In this document: positions 58,780 to 64,000 of the stretch, in pieces
How positions within the stretch are numbered: position 1 is the stretch's first letter
Layout of the letters: each line of letters starts with the position of its first letter
Assembly (NCBI GenBank): GCA_002425245.1
Contig: DILW01000015.1
Span: forward strand, 1 to 64,000
Direction of reading: 5' to 3'
DNA length: 64,000 nt
DNA from: Betaproteobacteria bacterium UBA5582
GTDB taxonomy: Bacteria > Pseudomonadota > Gammaproteobacteria > Burkholderiales > Rhodocyclaceae
Notes under the pieces: generated by a model
Seen by the model: the letters and a program-made list of their open reading frames with translations, nothing else
The model's database searches: none
What the model was told of the DNA's origin: nothing
Translations under genes and position numbers: made by a program

Positions 58780-59536
58780 AGTTCCGCACTCCCAAACCCG
58801 CTGCCTGGGCAGCCGCGCGAATCTCGCCCACCGTAGCCCGCTCGTAATGCAGGACGTCGGCGATGGCTACGGCATCGGCCCCGCCATCGCGAACGACGTC
58901 GATCAGATCTTCGCTCTTTCCCATGCCGCCGCTGGCGATCACCGGGACGGAGACTTCGGCGCTAACCGCCTGGACCAGCGCGATGTCGAAACCCTTGCGC
59001 GTTCCCTCACGATCCACGGAAGTCAGCAGCACCTCGCCCGCCCCAAGCGCAACACCGCGCTTGACCCAGTCGATGACATCGAGCCCAGTGCGTTCCCGAC
59101 CGTTGTCGGTATAAACCTCCCAGCGACCGTTGGCCACCGACTTGGCTTCGATCGACAGGACCATGCACTGGCTGCCGAAGCGTCGGGCAATGTCGGTGAT
59201 CAGTTGCGGGTTGGCAACTGCCGCGGTGTTGACCGCAACCTTGTCGGCGCCGGCCCGAAGAATGCTGGTGGCATCTTCAACGGAACGAATCCCGCCGCCG
59301 ACCGTCATCGGCACGAAGATGTCCCGCGCCGCAGTGCTGACGATATCCGCCAGGTGATTCCGGCCGTACAGGCTGGCCACGCAGTCCATGTAGAGCAGTT
59401 CGTCGATACCCTGCTGGTAGTAGCGCAGGGCGTGCTCCCCGGGCGAGCCGACCACCCGGAGTCCTTCCAGGTGGATGCCCTTGATCAGGTTGGGGCCCTT
59501 GATGTCGAGCCGCGCTATCAGTCTAACGTTACGCAC
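58772..59536 (-). CDS. hisF: HisF paralogue, ammonia-channelling partner
   Basis: This (beta/alpha)8-barrel protein of the HisF family has 254 residues. It starts at GTG with VRNVRLIARLDIKGPNLIKG, preceded by TGAGG. It shows MTVGGGIRSVEDATSILRAG and VIASGGMGKSEDLIDVV. The first catalytic aspartate (RLDIK) is present, but the second position, Asp130 in canonical HisF (AIDA), appears as Glu in LSIEAKSV. This fits an ammonia-channelling role rather than imidazole-glycerol-phosphate synthesis. It sits between the amidotransferase and hisH genes. Confidence 0.9.
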   Translation of the reverse strand: MRNVRLIARLDIKGPNLIKGIHLEGLRVVGSPGEHALRYYQQGIDELLYMDCVASLYGRNHLADIVSTAARDIFVPMTVGGGIRSVEDATSILRAGADKVAVNTAAVANPQLITDIARRFGSQCMVLSIEAKSVANGRWEVYTDNGRERTGLDVIDWVKRGVALGAGEVLLTSVDREGTRKGFDIALVQAVSAEVSVPVIASGGMGKSEDLIDVVRDGGADAVAIADVLHYERATVGEIRAAAQAAGLGVRNYG

Positions 59537-59544
59537 GGTCGGCC

Positions 59545-60867
59545 TCAGGGAGCATCGTGCCAGACCGCATGGCGCAGCTTCCATTCGCCATGCTCGTGGT
59601 ACCAGAGGTGCGGCGACCGGAAATGATCAGTCAGTCGGTCGAAATACTTACGATCCATGAGCGGTTGCTCGAACATCTTGCTGGCAATCGGAAACTCCTT
59701 TTCGGACAGGGTCAGATAGGAGAACAGTTCGTCGGCAAAACGCTCCGGAAACTCAAGGTCGAAACGCTTGACCAGGGCCACGCCCTCGTCCCGGAGAATG
59801 TCGCCGGAACGGATTTCCTGGGCCGCATCATAGGTTGCGCGACCGATGCCGAACTTGATCCCGGTGGTGTAGTAGTGGAGGTCGTCGATACGGTCGTCAA
59901 TACTGTTGTACTTGGAATAGGTCCCCGGCGTACGCTCCGGCGAAGCCTGGAAGCCCCCGTGTTCGACGGCGTAGTAATAGCAGGATTGCGGATGCCACTT
60001 CAGGTAATAGCCCAGGTAGTGGACCTCGACGTTACGCTCGGCAATCCGGTTCGGATCGGCGGGAAGATAGGGCTGCAGATCGTTCTGATCGACACCGAAC
60101 TGCGATTTCAAATCGCTGACCGAAACGCCGCCCAGGTAAATCTTCGATTGATCGTCCGTGGTGAAGTAGGACCAGTCGCGCTTGGCCGAGTCGGTATCAC
60201 CAATCGGATTGCCGTATTCCGCCTCGTTCTCGCCGTAGAAAACCAGGGGAATGTTGAACAGCAGGGCCATTTTTGGCGCCAGGGACTTCTGCCCGAACAT
60301 GAAGGCCTGGAAGGGATGGAACAGCAACTCCGTAGACAGGCGCGTGAGCAGACGGTGCACGCGACCGTTCGGGGTCATCAGGTAGTTGTCGTGGCCGGCA
60401 TGAATCCAGGACTGGAAGTTCTTCCATCCCCAATCGGTGTAGACATGGGGCGCCCAGGTGACGGTCAGCGGGTGCATGCCGTACTTGGTCTTGAGGATGT
60501 GCGAGGCGTAGAAACTGTCCTTGCCCCCGGATCCGGGCACGATGCAATCGTAGGAGCCATCGTGCTTGCGGTGCTTGTCGCACAGCTCACGCAACATCCG
60601 TTCGCGCTCTTCCCAATCGATGGTGCGCTTTTTCTTCTCGGCAAAATTGCAGGCATCGCAAACGCCATGCTCATCGAAATGGATGGTCGCCTTCTTGGAG
60701 TCCTTGGTGTGCTTGTACTCCACCGCCGAGTTGGGGCGCTGATTGGAAATGATACATTTCTTGCAATACGCGACCTCGCTGGGCAGGCCGTACAAGGGCT
60801 GCGGTTCGGGGTTGTCCTTGGCGAAAGGCGCCAGGTCGACGGGCGAGGGATACTTGATCTTGTCCAT
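59545..60867 (-). CDS. N-acetyl sugar amidotransferase, PseA/WbpG/PtmG-like
   Basis: This PP-loop enzyme is predicted to convert an N-acetyl group of a nucleotide-activated or free sugar to an acetamidino group with ammonia from HisH/HisF. The PP-loop is IVPGSGGKDSFYASHIL (about residue 108). The N-terminal region has metal-ligand-like cysteines (YCKKCIISNQRP and CDACNFAEKKKR), and the middle has PLTVTWAPHVYTDWGWKNFQ. Length (440 residues) is that of PseA and WbpG. I start at MDKIKYPSP, because longer readings overlap the ptmE-like gene. Confidence 0.92.
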   Translation of the reverse strand: MDKIKYPSPVDLAPFAKDNPEPQPLYGLPSEVAYCKKCIISNQRPNSAVEYKHTKDSKKATIHFDEHGVCDACNFAEKKKRTIDWEERERMLRELCDKHRKHDGSYDCIVPGSGGKDSFYASHILKTKYGMHPLTVTWAPHVYTDWGWKNFQSWIHAGHDNYLMTPNGRVHRLLTRLSTELLFHPFQAFMFGQKSLAPKMALLFNIPLVFYGENEAEYGNPIGDTDSAKRDWSYFTTDDQSKIYLGGVSVSDLKSQFGVDQNDLQPYLPADPNRIAERNVEVHYLGYYLKWHPQSCYYYAVEHGGFQASPERTPGTYSKYNSIDDRIDDLHYYTTGIKFGIGRATYDAAQEIRSGDILRDEGVALVKRFDLEFPERFADELFSYLTLSEKEFPIASKMFEQPLMDRKYFDRLTDHFRSPHLWYHEHGEWKLRHAVWHDAP

Positions 60868-60877
60868 GATGATCCGA

Positions 60878-61936
60878 TTAGGTTGAATTTGCTTTTTCGG
60901 CGTTGGCGCGACTGAGATCGTCCGGCCGTCCGACATCGAGCCAGGGCTCGTGCATCGGGAAGGCCACTGTGCGCTGGCCTTCATCGTGCAGTTGTTCGAA
61001 CAGGCTGGGCATGTCCAGCGGCGTATTGGGTTTGACGTGGGCCAGCACCTGCGGGCTCAGCGCGTAAATGCCGGCGTTGATGTGGGTGCGATTGACCGGT
61101 TTTTCCTCGAAGCCGACGATGTCGACACCGTTGGTCTGGACCACGCCGAAGGGATGCTGCCACTCGTAGAGGCGCACCGCCATGGTGGCGGCGGCGCCGT
61201 GCCGGACGTGAAAATCGAGCACCTCGCCGTAACGGATGTCGGACAGCACATCGCCGTTGGTCACGACGAAAGGCAGGGACGGTTGCGGGTCGAGCAGGCC
61301 CAGCGCGCCGGCCGTGCCCAGCGGGGAATTCTCGCGCAGGTAGTCGATACGCACCTGCCAGCGCGAGCCGTCGCCGAAGTAATCCTCGATGACGTGGCCT
61401 AGATACATCACGGCCAGCACGAAGTGACGGAAGCCCTCAGCGCGGGCGCGCTCGATGATGTGTTCGAGCATCGGCTTGCCGGCGACCGGCAGCATCGGCT
61501 TCGGACAGGTTTCGGTGTGCGGACGCAGGCGCTTGCCCAGACCGCCGGCCATGATCACCAGGGTGTTGGGACGAAGTTCGCCCGGTGTATCGTCATCCCA
61601 CAACTGCAGGCCGACCACGCAATGGGCATTGTCGACCACGGGAAGCTGGCGCAGCTTGTTGGCACGCATCAGATGCACAACCATATCCCGCCCCATTTCC
61701 GGCGGCACGACCAGCGAGTTGGCCCGCATCACAGTGGTGACCGGAGAATCGATCTGGACCCCGCGGAGCAGGCCGCGGCGGATGTCGCCGTCGGTGACCG
61801 TGCCCAGCAATCTGCCGCCTTCGTCGACCACGAGCACGATCTGCAGCCCGCTCTCGTTCAGGTTGGCGATGACGTCACGAATGAGCCGGTCCGGTGACAG
61901 CAGCGTCTTGCGCCAGAGGTGTTCGGGCAGACTCAT
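60878..61936 (-). CDS. ptmE: PtmE-like sugar-1-phosphate nucleotidyltransferase with CBS pair
   Basis: This nucleotidyltransferase has two N-terminal CBS domains (about residues 10-120, LQIVLVVDEGGRLLGTVTDG and MRANKLRQLPVVDNAHCVVG). A GT-A-like NTP-transferase domain follows, with VIMAGGLGKRLRPHTETCPK (about residue 128) and PLGTAGALGLLDPQPSLPFV. In C. jejuni PtmE is the GlcN-1-P guanylyltransferase that starts the GDP-sugar legionaminate route. The same reaction is likely here. Its start overlaps the upstream neuC-like stop (ATGA). No PgmL or GlmU-type partner is visible. Confidence 0.88.
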   Translation of the reverse strand: MSLPEHLWRKTLLSPDRLIRDVIANLNESGLQIVLVVDEGGRLLGTVTDGDIRRGLLRGVQIDSPVTTVMRANSLVVPPEMGRDMVVHLMRANKLRQLPVVDNAHCVVGLQLWDDDTPGELRPNTLVIMAGGLGKRLRPHTETCPKPMLPVAGKPMLEHIIERARAEGFRHFVLAVMYLGHVIEDYFGDGSRWQVRIDYLRENSPLGTAGALGLLDPQPSLPFVVTNGDVLSDIRYGEVLDFHVRHGAAATMAVRLYEWQHPFGVVQTNGVDIVGFEEKPVNRTHINAGIYALSPQVLAHVKPNTPLDMPSLFEQLHDEGQRTVAFPMHEPWLDVGRPDDLSRANAEKANST

Positions 61937-63111
61937 GAAACTTCGCCCCCCGCGACCGTCGGCAGGTCATAAAACGTCTTCTTCACCAGTTCATCCAGTT
62001 CCAGTCGCTTGATTTCGGCAACGATGCGCGTACTCGCGCCGCCGTTCCCGTAAGGATTGACCACATTGTAAAGCTTGCCCCGGTATTCGGCCGAAAACAG
62101 CGTCGCAAGGGCCTCGCCGATGGCCTTGCGGTCGACCTCGCTGTTGATCACGCTGCTGGCCTGGGCCCGCCCCTGCTGGCGGCTGCCGATGTTGACCGTG
62201 CCGACGTGAAACGATGGCGCTTCGAGCAAACCGCTGGAGGAATTGCCGACCACACCGTCAACCAGGGCCATGCAGGACAGATAGCGCTGCTGGCCCAGCG
62301 AGGCGAATGCCCGAGCGTTGCTGCGCCCGGCGACGAAAGCCTGGACCTGGCGCGTGAGTTCCCGCCCGCCGGCATCGGCGTTGGGCAAGGTGAACAGCAG
62401 ACCGACATCGTCCAGCGGCGCCAGCGCCGCCAGCAATTCGGCCATCTGCCCCGCCGGTGAGGCGGCATCGAGCGTCGCCGGATGAAAGGTCACCAGCAGG
62501 TTGCGCTCGCGGAAGCGGAAATCCAGCGAGGCCTCAAGTGCCTCGCGGGACAGGCGGGGCTGGCGCATGATCGCGTCGACCCCCAGGCCGCCGACGCAAT
62601 GCACCCGGGCCGGCGTCTCGCCAAGCTGGATGACGCGCTGCCGATAGGCTTCGGTGGCGACAAAGTGGACCTGGGACATTTTGGTGATCGCGTGACGGAT
62701 GGCATCGTCGACCGCCCCCTCGGTGAGTTCGCCACCGTGCAGGTGGGCCACCGGAATACGCGCGACCAGCGCGGCACTGACCGCAGCAAGTATCTCGAAA
62801 CGGTCGCCGAGCACGACCACCAGATCGGGCGACAGCGACTGAAAGGCATCGGCGAATCCGATCACCCCGAGGCCGATCGATTTCCCGATCGCCGACGGGG
62901 TATCCCCGCTGAGCAGCATTTCCACCTTGCGGTCGATGACGAAGCCGTCCGCTTCGATTTCGCGGTAGGTTTCGCCAAACTCCGGCGCCAGATGCATGCA
63001 GGTGGCGATGACTTGCAGCAACAGCTCGGGATCATCGGCGATGTCCCGCATCAACCAACGCAGCAGGCCGTATTCGGCGCGCGTTCCGGTAACGACACAG
63101 ATGCGGCGCAT
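61933..63111 (-). CDS. neuC: NeuC/LegG-type hydrolysing NDP-sugar 2-epimerase
   Basis: This enzyme hydrolyses an NDP-sugar with epimerisation at C2, releasing ManNAc or 6-deoxy-mannose 2,4-diNAc. The 392-residue protein starts ICVVTGTRAEYGLLRWLMRD. It has LVVVLGDRFEILAAVSAALV, VAHLHGGELTEGAVDDAIRH and the donor-binding end VDGVVGNSSSGLLEAPSFHV, then NIGSRQQGR. It overlaps the neuB-like stop (TGATG) and the ptmE-like start. The LegG role (product for legionaminic acid) is inferred from the neighbours. Confidence 0.92.
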   Translation of the reverse strand: MRRICVVTGTRAEYGLLRWLMRDIADDPELLLQVIATCMHLAPEFGETYREIEADGFVIDRKVEMLLSGDTPSAIGKSIGLGVIGFADAFQSLSPDLVVVLGDRFEILAAVSAALVARIPVAHLHGGELTEGAVDDAIRHAITKMSQVHFVATEAYRQRVIQLGETPARVHCVGGLGVDAIMRQPRLSREALEASLDFRFRERNLLVTFHPATLDAASPAGQMAELLAALAPLDDVGLLFTLPNADAGGRELTRQVQAFVAGRSNARAFASLGQQRYLSCMALVDGVVGNSSSGLLEAPSFHVGTVNIGSRQQGRAQASSVINSEVDRKAIGEALATLFSAEYRGKLYNVVNPYGNGGASTRIVAEIKRLELDELVKKTFYDLPTVAGGEVS

Positions 63112-64000
63112 CACGGCTCGATCTGTTCGTCGGGCGCGAAGTCCCGCGCCGCCGGGCGGCCCAGCCACTCGTCGAGACGCATCGGCGAAATGCCGGTTCC
63201 CGGGCGCTTGGCCACCAGATTCTCCTCCGAGAACAACTCGCCCTTGGCAATTGCCCGGGCCGCCACCAGCGACTTGCGCGCCACCAGGCGGTTTTTCTCC
63301 TCGCTGGCCGACGGGCGCTTGACGCCGTCCCCGAGCGCAAGTTCGATGTTGCGGATGGAGCTGACCATGCGCGCCAGTTCGTCGGGCTCGATACTGGCCC
63401 GATGATCCGGGCCGGGCAAGCTGCGGTCGAGGGTGAAGTGCTTTTCGATGACGCAGGCGCCCAGGGCGACCGCAGCAATGGCGACCTCGATGCCCTCGGT
63501 GTGGTCCGAATAGCCGACCCGAACCCCGAAAGCCCGGGCCACTGCCGGCATGGCCAGCAGGTTAACCTCGGCCATCGGTGCCGGGTACTCGGTGCTGCAA
63601 TGGAGCACGGTGATCCGGTCGCGCGGGGTACCCGCCGCCTCGAGCACGGCCAGCGCAGCCTCGATGTCGCCCAGAGTGGCCATGCCGGTCGACAGGATCA
63701 CCGGCTTGCCGTAGCTGCCCACCTTGCGCAGGTAGGGCAAGTTGGTGATTTCCCCCGAGGGCACCTTGATGCGCGCCATGCCAAGCCCCATCAGGTAGTC
63801 GAGGCTGTCCAGGTCGAAGGCGGTCGAGAAGAACTCGATGCCGCGCCGGGCTGCATGGGCGATGAGTTGCTCGTGCATGACCGCGCTCAGTTCGAGGCGC
63901 TTCAGCATGTCGCGCTGCGACTCATCTGCCGCCGTCGTCTTCGTCTGATAGTCGGCCTTGCGCGCGCTGCCGGTGACCAGTCGGTCGGCGTCGAAAGTCT
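63111..64000 (-). CDS. neuB: NeuB/LegI nonulosonate synthase, 5' end off the window
   Basis: This PEP-condensing synthase makes a nine-carbon sugar acid from a six-carbon precursor. Only the C-terminal part is in the window and the frame is open to the edge. Visible motifs are DLDSLDYLMGLGMARIKVPS, ILSTGMATLGDIEAALAVLE, LHCSTEYPAPMAEVNLLAM, GYSDHTEGIEVAIAAVALGA, EKHFTLDRSLPGPDHRAS and the SAF-like C-terminal domain. LegI rather than sialic acid synthase is favoured by context. The neuC-like gene starts on its stop codon. Confidence 0.93.
   Translation of the reverse strand, partial: TFDADRLVTGSARKADYQTKTTAADESQRDMLKRLELSAVMHEQLIAHAARRGIEFFSTAFDLDSLDYLMGLGMARIKVPSGEITNLPYLRKVGSYGKPVILSTGMATLGDIEAALAVLEAAGTPRDRITVLHCSTEYPAPMAEVNLLAMPAVARAFGVRVGYSDHTEGIEVAIAAVALGACVIEKHFTLDRSLPGPDHRASIEPDELARMVSSIRNIELALGDGVKRPSASEEKNRLVARKSLVAARAIAKGELFSEENLVAKRPGTGISPMRLDEWLGRPAARDFAPDEQIEP

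Noticed and set aside
58138..59536. Part of a histidine biosynthesis operon
   Set aside because: No other his genes are near, the partner is a PseA/WbpG-type enzyme, and HisF seems to have Glu in place of Asp130.

Overview
The window is GC-rich DNA, read by eye at about 64% G+C, with closely packed genes and almost no mobile DNA. Gene content points to a betaproteobacterium, most likely Rhodocyclales (Dechloromonas/Azonexus-like). The evidence is the housekeeping block aroA-cmk (fused), rpsA, ihfB, lapA, lapB, hldA, hldD, cysM, the ppa-nadE-glnB group and the overall protein style. The genus is an inference. I see no rRNA, tRNA, CRISPR array or insertion sequence.

Left part (1-12.1 kb). A truncated MFS transporter and trmA are followed by a potassium-homeostasis island. 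It holds trkA, trkH, a KdpE-like regulator and a short KdpD-like kinase on the minus strand. Divergent to these lie a Kef-type K+/H+ antiporter, a tandem universal stress protein and a DUF502 membrane protein, and the island closes with the antiporter nhaP2. A direct repeat with 11-bp period sits in the divergent promoter region and could be the regulator's operator.

Middle part (12.2-35.6 kb). This is mostly housekeeping: cysD and cysN (separated by a long palindromic element), a lipoprotein and a small helical protein, lolA, ftsK, trxB, an Smr-domain protein with a duplicated N-terminal motif, and a FitAB/VapBC-type toxin-antitoxin pair. Next come the H+-pumping pyrophosphatase hppA, which has a roughly 425-nt structured leader containing an intrinsic terminator, then glnB, nadE and ppa, a PolB-like exonuclease, cysM, hldD, hldA, lapB, lapA, ihfB, rpsA and the aroA-cmk fusion.

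Right part (35.6-64.0 kb). One very long minus-strand surface-polysaccharide locus runs off the window edge. From its visible 5' end it encodes NeuB/LegI and NeuC/LegG, a PtmE-like nucleotidyltransferase, a PseA/WbpG-type amidotransferase with its own HisF and HisH paralogues, PtmF, a CMP-nonulosonate synthetase and a NodU-type carbamoyltransferase. These are followed by a PtmA-like SDR, a Wzx flippase, an unassigned protein that may be a glycosyltransferase, two acetyltransferases and a methyltransferase in AT-richer DNA, epimerases, glycosyltransferases, a heparinase-like protein and an asparagine synthase. It ends with a PglC/D/E/F-like set for UDP-N,N'-diacetylbacillosamine synthesis and transfer to undecaprenyl phosphate.

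Together these genes predict a glycan begun with bacillosamine and carrying a legionaminic-acid-type nonulosonate that can be amidinated and perhaps carbamoylated or O-acetylated. No Wzy polymerase or obvious LegB/LegC/LegH set is visible in the window; they may lie beyond 64 kb.
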